This document shows, piece by piece, positions 8,423-17,489 of a stretch of 58,773 bases of DNA; position 1 is the first letter of the stretch, and every line of letters begins with the position of its first letter. This DNA is from Rhodospirillaceae bacterium (GTDB lineage: Bacteria; Pseudomonadota; Alphaproteobacteria; Rhodospirillales; Casp-alpha2). Below the pieces are notes generated by a model, which did not search any database, had not been told where the DNA came from, and saw nothing but the letters and a program-made list of their open reading frames with translations. The DNA lies in NCBI GenBank assembly GCA_016845145.1, contig JAERTE010000097.1, positions 1 to 58,773 on the forward strand, given 5' to 3'. Both the position numbers and the translations under genes were made by a program.

Positions 8423-9283
8423 CTAAAACCGGCCGGCCTGATAGTCCTGGAATGCCTGCAGCACTTCGGCACGGGTATTCATGACAAACGGCCCGCCGCG
8501 CGCCACAGGCTCGTTCAAACGGTTTCCGCTGATCAGCAAAAACCGCCCACCCGTTTCACTGGCCGCCACGTCGACACGACTGCCCTCACCCAATACCGCA
8601 AGCGTGCCTGCGGGGACTTCGGTGCTGTCGGCGCCAACATTGACGCTGCCTTCAAACACATAGATGAAGCCGCCATGCTGGTCCGGCACGGATTGCGAAA
8701 ATCGTGCACCTGAGATCAAATTGACGTCGAAATACAACGGGTCGGTCGAGATATCTGTCACCGGGCCTTCCGTACCGGCATCGGTTTTCCCGGCAATCAC
8801 CTTGACTCTCCCACCCTCCAGGTCTTCGACAGCGATCTGTGACGCCGGAAACTCCTGATAACGTGGCGCGGTCATTTTGTCCGCCGCCGGCAAGTTAACC
8901 CAAAGTTGGAATCCCATCAGCAGACCGTCTTCCTGCTCCGGCATTTCCGAGTGCACGATGCCGCGCCCCGCGGTCATCCATTGCACGTCGCCAGGGCCGA
9001 TAACGCCCTCATGGCCGGCGTTGTCCTTGTGGCGCATGCGTCCGGCCAGGATGTAAGTGACGGTCTCGAAGCCCCGGTGCGGATGATCGGGAAAGCCCGC
9101 GATGTAGTCGCCCGGTTTGTCGGAACCAAACGCGTCCAACAGCAAAAACGGGTCGACCATATCGACCATGGGAGAACCGACAATGCGGGTCAGCTGTACG
9201 CCGGCACCGTCGGAAGCGGCCATGCCGGGGGTGAGCTGGCTCACCTCCCGGACGATTGGCGCTCTATCAAGCGAAACGTTCAT
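8423..9283 (-). CDS. Pirin-family bicupin
   Basis: 286 residues with two cupin domains. The N-terminal metal site is intact: H67 and H69 in DHPHRGFETVTY, and H111 and E113 in IVHSEMPE. Pirins bind iron or other metals and may act as quercetinases or redox sensors. A textbook ribosome site, AAGGAGG, sits 7 bases before ATG 9283. It follows DoxX by 11 bases and is divergent from a LysR regulator, a common arrangement for DoxX-pirin stress loci. Whether it is enzymatic or regulatory here cannot be told. Confidence 0.9.
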   Translation of the reverse strand: MNVSLDRAPIVREVSQLTPGMAASDGAGVQLTRIVGSPMVDMVDPFLLLDAFGSDKPGDYIAGFPDHPHRGFETVTYILAGRMRHKDNAGHEGVIGPGDVQWMTAGRGIVHSEMPEQEDGLLMGFQLWVNLPAADKMTAPRYQEFPASQIAVEDLEGGRVKVIAGKTDAGTEGPVTDISTDPLYFDVNLISGARFSQSVPDQHGGFIYVFEGSVNVGADSTEVPAGTLAVLGEGSRVDVAASETGGRFLLISGNRLNEPVARGGPFVMNTRAEVLQAFQDYQAGRF

Positions 9284-9294
9284 TCAAACCTCCT

Positions 9295-9717
9295 TCAAGC
9301 ATTGCCAGCGAGAGCGGCGCGGCCGCCCCGGCGGTTATCAAGGGCATAGGCGCCCGCACCATGGGCCACCAGGAATAAAAATCCACCCGTAATGGTGATG
9401 TTCTTCATGAACATGATCATCTGCACTTGGTCGGCGAAGTTGGCATGGAACAGAACCGCCGACAATAGCGTGAAGCCGGCCAGCGCCAATGCCGCCAATC
9501 GGGTCTGCCAGCCGACGATGATCGCCAGCCCGCCACCGACCTCGAGCGCGATCACCAGGGGCAGCAATTCGCCCGGGACGCCCATGGCTTCCATATAGCC
9601 TTGGGTGGCTGTGTAGCCACTGATTTTATCGACGCCGGCGAAGACAAACATGAGAGAGAAGAAAACGCGCCCGACAGGTGCGGCGAGGGGCGCTGCGAGA
9701 TGTTGAAGATTAGACAT
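9295..9717 (-). CDS. DoxX-family membrane protein
   Basis: 140 residues with four membrane helices and the DoxX motifs GRVFFSLMFVFAGVDKI at the start and EVGGGLAIIVGW in the middle. DoxX-type proteins are inner-membrane proteins linked to thiosulfate:quinone oxidoreductase or to oxidative-stress complexes; the specific role is open. It opens a two-gene operon with pirin, transcribed away from the LysR gene at 9876, whose dyad lies in the shared intergenic region. GAAAGGAA precedes the ATG. Confidence 0.88.
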   Translation of the reverse strand: MSNLQHLAAPLAAPVGRVFFSLMFVFAGVDKISGYTATQGYMEAMGVPGELLPLVIALEVGGGLAIIVGWQTRLAALALAGFTLLSAVLFHANFADQVQMIMFMKNITITGGFLFLVAHGAGAYALDNRRGGRAALAGNA

Positions 9718-9847
9718 GGTATTTCCTTTCGTTGGCCGCGCTGCCCACCCGGCAAGTCGCGGGGCTTCGGCGCGGACACTGTGTTTGAATTGATAGCAGC
9801 ACCTTAATCGTTGTGTTTTTTCGGATAAACAATCGTTATTGCAAATT

Positions 9848-9870
9848 ATTGTTCTTTAAATTAGAACAAT
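9848..9870. promoter_or_regulatory. Inverted-repeat operator between DoxX-pirin and LysR
   Basis: Perfect 8-base arms ATTGTTCT (9848-9855) and AGAACAAT (9863-9870) surround a 7-base AT-rich spacer. The dyad ends 5 bases before the LysR start codon, in the divergent doxX/lysR intergenic region, the classic place for a LysR binding site that autorepresses and activates the opposite operon. It is not the LexA box form (the GTTC-GAAC gap here is 9 bases). Binding is inferred, not shown. Confidence 0.6.
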
Positions 9871-9875
9871 TTGTC

Positions 9876-10790
9876 ATGGGTCAATTGGAAGACATGAATG
9901 CCTTTGTACGCATCGTTGAGGCCGGCTCGATCAGCCGCGCGGCAGACCAGATGGGCGTGGCGAAATCCGCCGTCAGCCGACGTTTGGTGGATTTGGAAGG
10001 GCGGCTCGGGGCGCAATTGCTGAATCGCACCACGCGGCGCTCGAGCCTGACCGATGCAGGCCAGCGATACTATCAGCGCGCGCTGCACATCCTCGCCGAC
10101 GTCAATGAATTGAATGCCGAGACCGCCGAGCGCCGGGGGGCTCTTGAAGGCGTATTGAAGGTCGCGGCACCGCTTTCCTTCGGATTGCTGCACCTGGCGC
10201 CGGCGATCACGGACTTCGCCAAATTGCATCCCGGCATCGTGTTCGATTTGGATTTCAGCGACCGGCAAATCGATTTGGTCGACGAAGGTTTCGATCTGGC
10301 CGTACGCATTGCCGAACTTGGCGATTCAAGCCATATGGCCAGACGCTTGGCCCCCATCAGCCTTAGCCTATGTGCCAGCCCGGGTTATCTGCACAATCGG
10401 GTTGCCCCCCGACATCCGGACGATCTCAAACAGCATGACATTCTGCATTACGGCATCGCATCGGTTCGCGCCTGGACCTTCACCGCGCCGAACGGGCAGG
10501 ACGTGAGCGTCCGGCTGCCCATGCGCATGAGTGCCGACAACGGCGAATTCCTTTGCCACGCGGCACTGGCGGGATTGGGCATTACCATTTTGCCGACATT
10601 TGTTGCATGGCGCGAGATTGAAGCCGGCAATCTGGTTGCGGTGATGACCGATTACACCTTGCCGGCCCGCAGCGCCTACGCGGTCTATCCACAAACCCGC
10701 CATCTATCGCAACGCGTACGCGCCTTTATCGATTTCCTGGTGGAACGCTTCAGCGGCACGCCGGAGTGGGAAGCCTGCCTTCAAGCGTAA
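9876..10790 (+). CDS. LysR-family transcriptional regulator
   Basis: 304 residues. The winged HTH at residues 4-62 (AGSISRAADQMGVAKSAVSRR) is followed by a substrate-binding-like effector domain. It opens MGQLEDMNAF, the usual start of the branch that regulates pirin or quinone-stress genes, so ATG 9876 is preferred over ATG 9894 or the upstream in-frame ATG at 9813. It is divergent from doxX-pirin and likely controls it through the dyad at 9848-9870. Its 3' end overlaps the convergent MaoC gene by 10 bases. Confidence 0.9.
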   Translation: MGQLEDMNAFVRIVEAGSISRAADQMGVAKSAVSRRLVDLEGRLGAQLLNRTTRRSSLTDAGQRYYQRALHILADVNELNAETAERRGALEGVLKVAAPLSFGLLHLAPAITDFAKLHPGIVFDLDFSDRQIDLVDEGFDLAVRIAELGDSSHMARRLAPISLSLCASPGYLHNRVAPRHPDDLKQHDILHYGIASVRAWTFTAPNGQDVSVRLPMRMSADNGEFLCHAALAGLGITILPTFVAWREIEAGNLVAVMTDYTLPARSAYAVYPQTRHLSQRVRAFIDFLVERFSGTPEWEACLQA

Positions 10791-11578
10791 TCGGCCCGCG
10801 CCACGGTCATCTCCGCCGTCACCTTGCCGGCATCGTTGAGGCTGCGAAAACAGTTTGCTTTATCCGGCGTGTCACCTGCCCAAAGCTCCATGACATCATC
10901 CCAAAAAACCGGGCGACGAAACTTGAAACTGGCATCCAGGCTGGCGGGTGCTTTAGGCGCATCAAGTGCGCCCAGCGAATAAACAGCCGTCATCACGCCA
11001 TGCGCGATCGGTGCGCGAAACCCCTGGCCCTGAGCGAACTCAGAATCCAGATGAATCGGATTTCCAGCCCCGCCATAGGCCTGTACGTGATGGGGCTGCA
11101 ATTGCCGAGCCCCCAATTTCACGAAGCCATGGCGCGGATCGGTTGGGGCTTTGCCCGCGGGCCTAGGTGCCGGTTGGCTATCCGTGTTCACCGAATCCGG
11201 CATCATCACGCCCATTTCGATACGGAACGGCGTATCGCCATCGGGCGTTTCGAATGCAAACACCATAATCGCTATGGGGCCACGCGAGGCGGCGGCGACC
11301 TTTTCGGTACGGCCTTTGATTCTAAGCGGGCAATCAAGGGGCACGGCGCGAAATTGGGTGATACGCATGTCCACATGGACGACCCCGGCAATGCTATGGC
11401 CGACGTCGCTCAGGTGCTGGAAGCAATCCGTGCCCAACAGACCGACGGCCCAATTGCTCCCGTGCGCGGCCGGATCAACGCCGCAGCTCTCCAAGCGCAT
11501 AGCTTGAAATGCGGGCGCGCGGACCAGCTCCATGGCCGGCGTCTCAAACCCGGCATTGAGAAACGCATGTTTATCCAT
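10781..11578 (-). CDS. MaoC-like double hot-dog dehydratase
   Basis: 265 residues: an N-terminal degenerate hot-dog (about 1-130) and a C-terminal MaoC domain with the hydratase signature around NPIHLDSEFAQ and APIAHGVMTA (about 180-210), supplying the catalytic Asp/His. MaoC enzymes add water to 2-enoyl-CoAs or related substrates. Start ATG 11578 overlaps the end of the small UxaA-type gene by 8 bases, so translation is probably coupled. Paired with a split UxaA-type dehydratase, it suggests a pathway that degrades a hydroxylated acid, but the substrate is unknown. Confidence 0.82.
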   Translation of the reverse strand: MDKHAFLNAGFETPAMELVRAPAFQAMRLESCGVDPAAHGSNWAVGLLGTDCFQHLSDVGHSIAGVVHVDMRITQFRAVPLDCPLRIKGRTEKVAAASRGPIAIMVFAFETPDGDTPFRIEMGVMMPDSVNTDSQPAPRPAGKAPTDPRHGFVKLGARQLQPHHVQAYGGAGNPIHLDSEFAQGQGFRAPIAHGVMTAVYSLGALDAPKAPASLDASFKFRRPVFWDDVMELWAGDTPDKANCFRSLNDAGKVTAEMTVARADYA

Positions 11579-11855
11579 GTCGCGCCCGCAAACTATGTAG
11601 ATTGTGAACGTGGACGTGGTCACCGGGCGCGATGGCGTCACTGGCGGCGCCAATCACTTCGCCGTATTTCTTGACCTCGTCGCCGGCGGCAATGGCCACA
11701 ACGGCAAATTTGTGACATATGCCAATGTCTTCCGAGACGGTGATTTCACCAACATCCGGCAAGAGAATCATCTCCCCCGCTTTCAACGCCCTCAGCGCCG
11801 TCGCCACATGGTCGTCGCCATGCAGCCGGATGGCGTCAGCCGCTTGCACACTCAT
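11571..11855 (-). CDS. UxaA-type dehydratase small subunit (SAF domain)
   Basis: 94 residues forming one SAF domain, as in the N-terminal part of altronate and galactarate dehydratases. The segments HDHVAT-like GDDHVATALRAL, VAIAAGDEVKKYGEVIG and APGDHVHVHNL match the family. In altronate dehydratase this domain is fused to the large part; here it is a separate gene, as in sulfolactate sulfo-lyase (SuyA) and related split enzymes. It overlaps the large subunit gene by 4 bases (ATGA) and the MaoC gene by 8. Substrate not assignable from sequence. Confidence 0.82.
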   Translation of the reverse strand: MSVQAADAIRLHGDDHVATALRALKAGEMILLPDVGEITVSEDIGICHKFAVVAIAAGDEVKKYGEVIGAASDAIAPGDHVHVHNLHSLRARHG

Positions 11856-13027
11856 AGCGATTCCCCCAACCGTGTGAATACCTCACTCCCCTCGCCCATG
11901 ACCTCCCCCCAGGTGCGCGTGCCGGATGCGGCGTCCACAATAACCGCACCGAGTTCGTTTGCCGCTTGTTCAAGCGTTTTCGAACCCCGGAATACGTCAG
12001 GGCAGGTGAAATCCAACTGTTGTTTTAAGCGCTCACACGTCTCGGGGTTCGCACTGATCTTGATCGTCGGAGAAATCGAATTGACGAAACTGTTGCCGAC
12101 ACCGGTGGAGAACAGCACCAATTGAGCCCCCGATGCCGCAAAACCACTGAGCGATTCGGGCGCGTAGGCGGCGGCATCCATCAGGTGCATACCGGGGCCG
12201 GTGACGGCCTCGGCCCAGCGCACGACGCTTTGAATCGGCCGGCTGCCGCTTTTGGCAATATTGCCCAGCGACTTCTCTTCGATGGTTGAAAGCCCGCCGG
12301 CAATATTGGTTGGGTCCGGGTTGTTACCGGTGAGATCGATGCCGGCGGCGATGGCCAGTTGTTCTCGGCGCCGGGCGGCGGCCAAAATATCTTCGCGAAC
12401 GTTGTCCGACACCGCACGCGCCGCGAGCAAGTGCTCCGCGCCCAGCCACTCGGTGGTCTCGCCGATGATCGCGCGGCCGCCCAAATCCACCAGCGCATCG
12501 GCAATCAGCCCCATCAACGGGTTGCTCACCAGCCCCGACGACGGGTCGGAGCGCCCGCACTCAAGCGCCAGGTACAGCGCTGAGATGGGCGCGGGCTCAC
12601 GGCGCACGTGTGATATTTCGACAGACAATTCCGCCGCTAACCGGACGCCGCGCTCGGTCAAGGTGATTGCGTCATGGCCGCATTCGTCAAGCGTGATGGC
12701 CCGCACGGGCTTGCCGCAAGCCGCGATCCGGTCGGCCAATGCGTCAGTGCGCGGCGGGTTGGCGCCAATGACCAAAACGGCACCGACATTGGGGTTGGTA
12801 CCGAAGCCGACAAGCGCTCGATCTTGAATGTCGCCGTCACCAGGCTTTGGCACCATGGCTGCCGTACCATAAGGATAATCGACAACCAAGGCCCCCGTCA
12901 CTGCGGCCGCAATGCGGCGCGCCGTCGGTCCCGTCAGGCCGGTCACCGACATCACCAACAGATGATTGCGCACACCGACGCTGCCGTCCGGACGTAGATA
13001 TCCATCGAATGTTTCAGCAAAAGGCAT
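11852..13027 (-). CDS. UxaA-type dehydratase/lyase large subunit
   Basis: 391 residues of the altronate-dehydratase C-terminal family, opening FDGYLRPDGSVGVRNHLLV, which is typical. It also has LECGRSDPSSGLVSNPLMG and a Cys near TCPDVF that could hold iron. It forms the catalytic part with the SAF subunit encoded next. Candidate reactions are dehydration of a sugar acid or desulfonation of sulfolactate; context does not decide. Start ATG 13027 rather than the in-frame codon at 13060, because the family begins at this point. It lies 42 bases after yqgE, perhaps in one long transcript. Confidence 0.85.
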   Translation of the reverse strand: MPFAETFDGYLRPDGSVGVRNHLLVMSVTGLTGPTARRIAAAVTGALVVDYPYGTAAMVPKPGDGDIQDRALVGFGTNPNVGAVLVIGANPPRTDALADRIAACGKPVRAITLDECGHDAITLTERGVRLAAELSVEISHVRREPAPISALYLALECGRSDPSSGLVSNPLMGLIADALVDLGGRAIIGETTEWLGAEHLLAARAVSDNVREDILAAARRREQLAIAAGIDLTGNNPDPTNIAGGLSTIEEKSLGNIAKSGSRPIQSVVRWAEAVTGPGMHLMDAAAYAPESLSGFAASGAQLVLFSTGVGNSFVNSISPTIKISANPETCERLKQQLDFTCPDVFRGSKTLEQAANELGAVIVDAASGTRTWGEVMGEGSEVFTRLGESL

Positions 13028-13069
13028 GGTGTTATGATGATGGCGGCGGCGGGGATACACAACCCGCCG

Positions 13070-13660
13070 CTATAGCGTCATCCCGGCCTTCTCCATAGCT
13101 TGGCGCCAGACCTCTTCGGCGCTGCCCTGACTTTCGAAAATCAGCGCGCGATCCGGCGGCGCATCAAGCCAATCCCCACGAGAGATTTCGTCTTCCAACT
13201 GCCCCGCGCCCCAACCCGCGTACCCGGTCATAAACCGATACCGCTTGGGCCCATGGCCATGAGCAATGGCATGAACGATTTCCTTCTCCCCGGTCATGGC
13301 AAACCCGCCGGGCGAAACCACCGTTCCCGGCCCTTGGTAGCTGCCGTCGTGCAACACAAACAGCTTCCTCAGAGCCACCGGGCCGCCGAAATAAAGGTCA
13401 ACCTGACGGTCCTTGGCAGGCGCACCATCCAAATCTGCCACCAATTCGGTCAACGACCCAGCGCCCACCTTGCGGTTGACGATCAATCCGATGGCACCGT
13501 CAGCATCATGTTCAAGCATGTAAACCACCGCGTGCCGGAAATACGGATCACTTAGGTTTTCGGCAGCGACCAGCATGCGTCCGGCGAGATAGGGTTTGTC
13601 GGCAGCGAAGGCGTCGCTAGCCCATAGACTGAGAACCAACAAAAGACACCGTAGTCTCAT
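13070..13660 (-). CDS. YqgE/AlgH-family protein with signal peptide
   Basis: 196 residues, with YqgE hallmarks LAGRMLVA, DPYFRHAVVYMLEHDADGA, GLIVNR and the C-terminal GYAGWGAGQLEDE. Most YqgE proteins are cytoplasmic and about 185 residues; this one begins with a clear signal peptide (LLLVLSLWASDAFA), so it is probably periplasmic, which is less common. The family function is not settled. Its start overlaps the stop of the upstream DUF2125 gene by 4 bases, linking it to another periplasm-facing protein. Confidence 0.88.
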   Translation of the reverse strand: MRLRCLLLVLSLWASDAFAADKPYLAGRMLVAAENLSDPYFRHAVVYMLEHDADGAIGLIVNRKVGAGSLTELVADLDGAPAKDRQVDLYFGGPVALRKLFVLHDGSYQGPGTVVSPGGFAMTGEKEIVHAIAHGHGPKRYRFMTGYAGWGAGQLEDEISRGDWLDAPPDRALIFESQGSAEEVWRQAMEKAGMTL

Positions 13661-14754
13661 GGCTGCCCCTCACTGCCGGGCAAGACCAACCCGTCCAAAC
13701 GTTGCCAATCCACGCGAGGCATCCGGACCAATCTAAGCTCACCGGCGGAAAGCACTTGATCTTGTAGTGTCAGCGGCGTTTCCACGAAGGATTCACGGCC
13801 CGCCGGACGCTTGGCGATGACCGTCAGCACAAGCTTGGCCGCCGTCGCGTCAATCGGTCGCATGAGGCGCGCTTTCACCAAGGCTTCCACCGTCTCCAGG
13901 TAGCGCTCTGCACGCACCGTAAAGGCGCCTTGCGGTTGCAGTTGCCCATCCAACGCCGCGGTACCTTCGGCCTGGATCTTTAACGCGCCGTGCTCGGCGA
14001 CGAAATTCGCCACCTCCAACGTACCGCCATCGTCGCGCCAACGCCGAAGCGCCGGCAACAGGGGCCCTGCCGGCGCCGAGCCGCTCAGGCTGGCCACAAG
14101 GCGCAATGTCGATACGCGGCGCCCCATGGGCGTCGTCCAAGCCGGCGGCAAATCGGCACCATCTATGCCGAGGTCTACACGTAACGGAGCCTCGCCCTCA
14201 ACAGGACACGCTTGCCACGCCAAGTCCAAATCCAGCCGCCGCGCCGCGGCTTCGCGCTCGGCATCGCGTTCCAGAACGAAGGCTGCAGCTTTCACCTTTA
14301 TCATCCCCCCATGCGCACCCTGCAAGACGACGCGGCCATCCAGGCGGTCCGCCCCAATAACGTAAGGTTCGGGGCCGACCCGCAAGCGCTGCACGCCGCC
14401 AAGCGCATATTCGATATGGCCGAGTTTCCATGGCGCGGCCCAGGCCTCAATGGTGGGCACCTGCCAGTGCCACTGGCGCGCCCCCGCCCGACTGACGACC
14501 GACAGTGCATCCAGCTTCATATGCAATCGGCCCGGAAAACCCGAGACCGTTCGCTGCTTCATGGTGATATCGATGCCTTCACCGCGCCGCGCCTCGATCC
14601 AATTGTCCAAGCCACCTTGCAACTGCCGCGCCATCAACGTCCAGTAGCCGACGTACAGACCGAGCAGCGCTGCGAAACCGACGAAGCCGATCATGCCGCG
14701 CTTCATCCAGACAATGCCGGCGGGCTCGCTTTCGGGAAAAGGTGCCTGGTTCAT
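13657..14754 (-). CDS. DUF2125-family membrane-anchored protein
   Basis: 365 residues. A single N-terminal membrane helix lies near residues 20-40 (MIGFVGFAALLGLYVGYW). A large beta-rich periplasmic domain follows, with DUF2125-like segments such as RTVSGFPGRLHMKLDAL and HWQVPTIEAWAAPWKLG. The family is common in alphaproteobacteria and resembles AsmA/YdgA-type envelope proteins, but its function is not established. Start ATG 14754 is favoured over an earlier in-frame ATG at 14796. The last bases overlap yqgE. Confidence 0.8.
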   Translation of the reverse strand: MNQAPFPESEPAGIVWMKRGMIGFVGFAALLGLYVGYWTLMARQLQGGLDNWIEARRGEGIDITMKQRTVSGFPGRLHMKLDALSVVSRAGARQWHWQVPTIEAWAAPWKLGHIEYALGGVQRLRVGPEPYVIGADRLDGRVVLQGAHGGMIKVKAAAFVLERDAEREAAARRLDLDLAWQACPVEGEAPLRVDLGIDGADLPPAWTTPMGRRVSTLRLVASLSGSAPAGPLLPALRRWRDDGGTLEVANFVAEHGALKIQAEGTAALDGQLQPQGAFTVRAERYLETVEALVKARLMRPIDATAAKLVLTVIAKRPAGRESFVETPLTLQDQVLSAGELRLVRMPRVDWQRLDGLVLPGSEGQP

Positions 14755-14831
14755 GCTCTCAGTGTACGGCCCAGGGCTTGGTCGGCCAACGGACAATTGC
14801 CCGCCTGGGGGGGAACGTCTAATTTGGACGC

Positions 14832-15779
14832 ATGACGACGAATACTACCGGAACTGCTGGCACACCCTCGGCACCCGACACATTGGCATGGTCTCTGGCC
14901 ATGCCGGCATTGCTGGTGTTTTTGTGGAGCACCGGGTTCATCGGCGCCAAGTTCGGCCTGCCCTATGCCGAACCGTTCACCTTCGTCTCCATCCGTTTCG
15001 CCATCGCGGCTGCGATTTTTACCCTGTACGCGTGGTACAGCCGTGCGCCCTGGCCGCGCAGCGCACGCGAAATCATCAACACGGCCATTGTCGGCGTCAT
15101 GCTCCATGGCACCTATCTAACGGCCGTGTTTATCGCCATCTACAACGGCACGCCGGCATGGGTGGCGGCGCTGTTGACGGGCCTGCATCCGCTGCTGACG
15201 GCGTTAAGCGCGGGCTGGGCTTTGGGAGAGCGCATCCGCCCCGCGCAATGGCTGGGCTTCGTGCTCGGCCTCGCAGGGATAACGTTGATCTTGTGGCAAG
15301 GCGGTTCCGGTGGTTCGGGCACTGCCATGCCGACCATCGGCTTGATTGCCTGCACGGTGGGCCTATTGACGCTCACCGGCGGCACGTTGTTCCAGAAACG
15401 CTTCGGGGCGTCCACCGATCTGCGCACCGGGCAGGCCATCCAGCAAATGGCGGCGCTGGCGCTGGTGCTGCCCGGCGCATTTCTGTTTGAGACGCGGGTT
15501 ATTCAGTGGACCGGTGAGTTCATTTTCGCGCTGTCATGGCTTACCGGTATCTTGTCGGTCGGCATGTTCACCTTGCTTTATACCCTGATCCGCCGCGGCG
15601 CCGCATCGAAGGTCGCGAGCCTGTTCTATTTGGTGCCGCCGGTGGTGGCGCTGGAATCGTTTTTCCTGTTCGACGAAACCGTAACGCTCCGCCAGCTGGC
15701 TGGTATGGTATTGGCTGGCATCGGTGTCGCACTGGTCACCCGCACCCCCGCCAGAACATCGAAAGCAGCGGAACAATGA
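14832..15779 (+). CDS. EamA/DMT-family transporter
   Basis: 315 residues with ten hydrophobic helices in two EamA repeats: WSTGFIGAKFGLPYAEPFTFV near the start and a second repeat around residues 165-300. DMT members mostly export amino acids or metabolites across the inner membrane. The stop overlaps the start of the gamma-glutamylcyclotransferase gene (ATGA), and that gene overlaps threonine aldolase in the same way, so the three are one operon. The neighbours suggest an amino-acid substrate (inference). Confidence 0.88.
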   Translation: MTTNTTGTAGTPSAPDTLAWSLAMPALLVFLWSTGFIGAKFGLPYAEPFTFVSIRFAIAAAIFTLYAWYSRAPWPRSAREIINTAIVGVMLHGTYLTAVFIAIYNGTPAWVAALLTGLHPLLTALSAGWALGERIRPAQWLGFVLGLAGITLILWQGGSGGSGTAMPTIGLIACTVGLLTLTGGTLFQKRFGASTDLRTGQAIQQMAALALVLPGAFLFETRVIQWTGEFIFALSWLTGILSVGMFTLLYTLIRRGAASKVASLFYLVPPVVALESFFLFDETVTLRQLAGMVLAGIGVALVTRTPARTSKAAEQ

Positions 15780-16345
15780 TCGAGCGCCCAACAGGCGATC
15801 TATGGGTCTTCGCCTATGGTTCCTTGATGTGGAACCCCGACTTCGATGTCGCCGAAAGCGCCCCGGTGGTGGTACACGGCTACCATCGCGCGCTGTGCCT
15901 GTACTCGTTCGAATACCGCGGCACCCGCGACGTGCCGGGGCTGGTGTTCGGCCTGGACAGAGGCGGCGCCTGCCGGGGCGTTGCCTTCCGCATCGATGAG
16001 GCGAAAGCGGAAAAAGTGCTGACCATGCTATGGCAGCGCGAAATGATCACCGCTATCTATTTGCCGCGCTGGCTGGAAACGTCGCTACCGGACGGTCGCC
16101 ATATAAAGGCTTTGGCCTTTGTCGCCGACCCCGCGCACGAACAATATGCAGGCCGGCTTGACGTGGACAGCGCCGTTAAGCTGGTCCTTCAAGGCAAGGG
16201 CAAGGTCGGCCACTGCCTGGAATATATCCGCAATACCTTGGATCACCTGGAAGAAATGGGTATCCATGACCGTACCCTGCAACGCATCGTCCATAAGGCC
16301 GAGACAACCCAACAACACCGACGCCAACGAGGAACCAAACCATGA
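15776..16345 (+). CDS. Gamma-glutamylcyclotransferase (ChaC-like)
   Basis: 189 residues of the ChaC/GGCT family. The substrate-binding YGSL motif lies at residues 14-17 (VFAYGSLMWNP), followed by the Arg-rich strand FEYRGTRDVPG and the helix with LWQREM. These enzymes split gamma-glutamyl peptides such as glutathione to 5-oxoproline. The start is ATG 15776, overlapping the upstream stop by four bases; earlier in-frame codons lie inside eamA. It sits between an exporter and threonine aldolase, suggesting glutathione or amino-acid turnover. Confidence 0.88.
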   Translation: MIERPTGDLWVFAYGSLMWNPDFDVAESAPVVVHGYHRALCLYSFEYRGTRDVPGLVFGLDRGGACRGVAFRIDEAKAEKVLTMLWQREMITAIYLPRWLETSLPDGRHIKALAFVADPAHEQYAGRLDVDSAVKLVLQGKGKVGHCLEYIRNTLDHLEEMGIHDRTLQRIVHKAETTQQHRRQRGTKP

Positions 16346-17382
16346 CCGCGCCCGCCCGCATTGACCTTTATTCCGACACCCATACCCAGCCCTCGCCCGC
16401 CATGCGCGAAGCCATGGCCAGCGCCGAGGTTGGCGACGAACAGCACGGTGCCGACCCCACCACCAACCGCCTGCAAGATATGGTGGCGGAACTTCTGGGC
16501 ATGGAGCGGGCGCTGTTTTTACCGTCCGGCACCATGTGCAACATCATCGCCTATCGAGCCTGGTGCCAGCCCGGCGACGAAGTTGTCTGCGACAAGACGG
16601 CCCACACCATCCACAACGAAACCGGTGCGCCTGCGGCGCTGGCGGGGGTCATGATGCGTACCATTGAGGGCGAACGCGGTATGTTCGGCGCAGATCAACT
16701 GCGTGAAGCGATCCGCCCGAAACGGCGAAACGTCCCGCACCCGAGATTGCTGTCACTGGAGAACACGTCGAACGCCGGAGGCGGCTCGGTGTGGCCGATC
16801 GGCCTCGTCCAAGAGGTTTGTGAGACCGCCGCCGAGGCCGGGTTGATCCGTCATATGGACGGCGCGCGCCTGCTTAATGCCGTGGTCGAGAGCGGCACGC
16901 CGGCGGCTGAATACGCCAAGCATCTGGATTCCACTTGGATCGATTTGTCCAAAGGTCTGGGCTGCCCCATCGGCGGGGTGCTGGCCGGTGACGACGAATT
17001 CATCGAACGCGCATTCCGCTTCAAGCATCAGTTCGGCGGCGCCATGCGGCAATCGGGCATTGTTGCGGCGGCCGGTATCTACGCCCTGGAAAACAACGTC
17101 GAACGCCTGAAAGACGACCACGAAAACGCCCGCAAGCTGGCCCGCCGTCTGGCGCAAATTCCGGGCATTGCCATTGATGCCTCGGAAGTCGAGACCAATT
17201 TGGTATTCTTCGACGTCGCCGGCACCGGCAAAAGCGGGGCTGAGATTTCCGACGCATTGCTGGCCCGTGGCGTCCATATCGGCGCGCCCGGCCCGACCCG
17301 TATGCGTGCCGTCACACACTTGGACATCACTGAAAGAATGATTGATGAAGCGGCCGATATCGTGGCGGAGGTTGTGAGCTAA
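16342..17382 (+). CDS. ltaE: Low-specificity L-threonine aldolase
   Basis: 346 residues, fold-type I PLP enzyme cleaving L-threonine or allo-threonine to glycine and acetaldehyde. It opens IDLYSDTHTQPSPAMREAM as the family does, with Asp binding the cofactor in HMDGARLLNA and the Schiff-base Lys near residue 204 in WIDLSKGLGCPIGG. Last gene of the EamA-ChaC-LtaE operon with an ATGA overlap at its start. About 107 bases then separate it from the large sensor gene. Confidence 0.9.
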   Translation: MTAPARIDLYSDTHTQPSPAMREAMASAEVGDEQHGADPTTNRLQDMVAELLGMERALFLPSGTMCNIIAYRAWCQPGDEVVCDKTAHTIHNETGAPAALAGVMMRTIEGERGMFGADQLREAIRPKRRNVPHPRLLSLENTSNAGGGSVWPIGLVQEVCETAAEAGLIRHMDGARLLNAVVESGTPAAEYAKHLDSTWIDLSKGLGCPIGGVLAGDDEFIERAFRFKHQFGGAMRQSGIVAAAGIYALENNVERLKDDHENARKLARRLAQIPGIAIDASEVETNLVFFDVAGTGKSGAEISDALLARGVHIGAPGPTRMRAVTHLDITERMIDEAADIVAEVVS

Positions 17383-17489
17383 ACCAATTCGGCGGCCAAA
17401 TACCTGCATGCAATTGTATTTTCCGTTCCGACAGGTCTGCTATCATCGCGGCAGGCAGACCGGACTATCAGATTTGGAAAGCATTTCGC

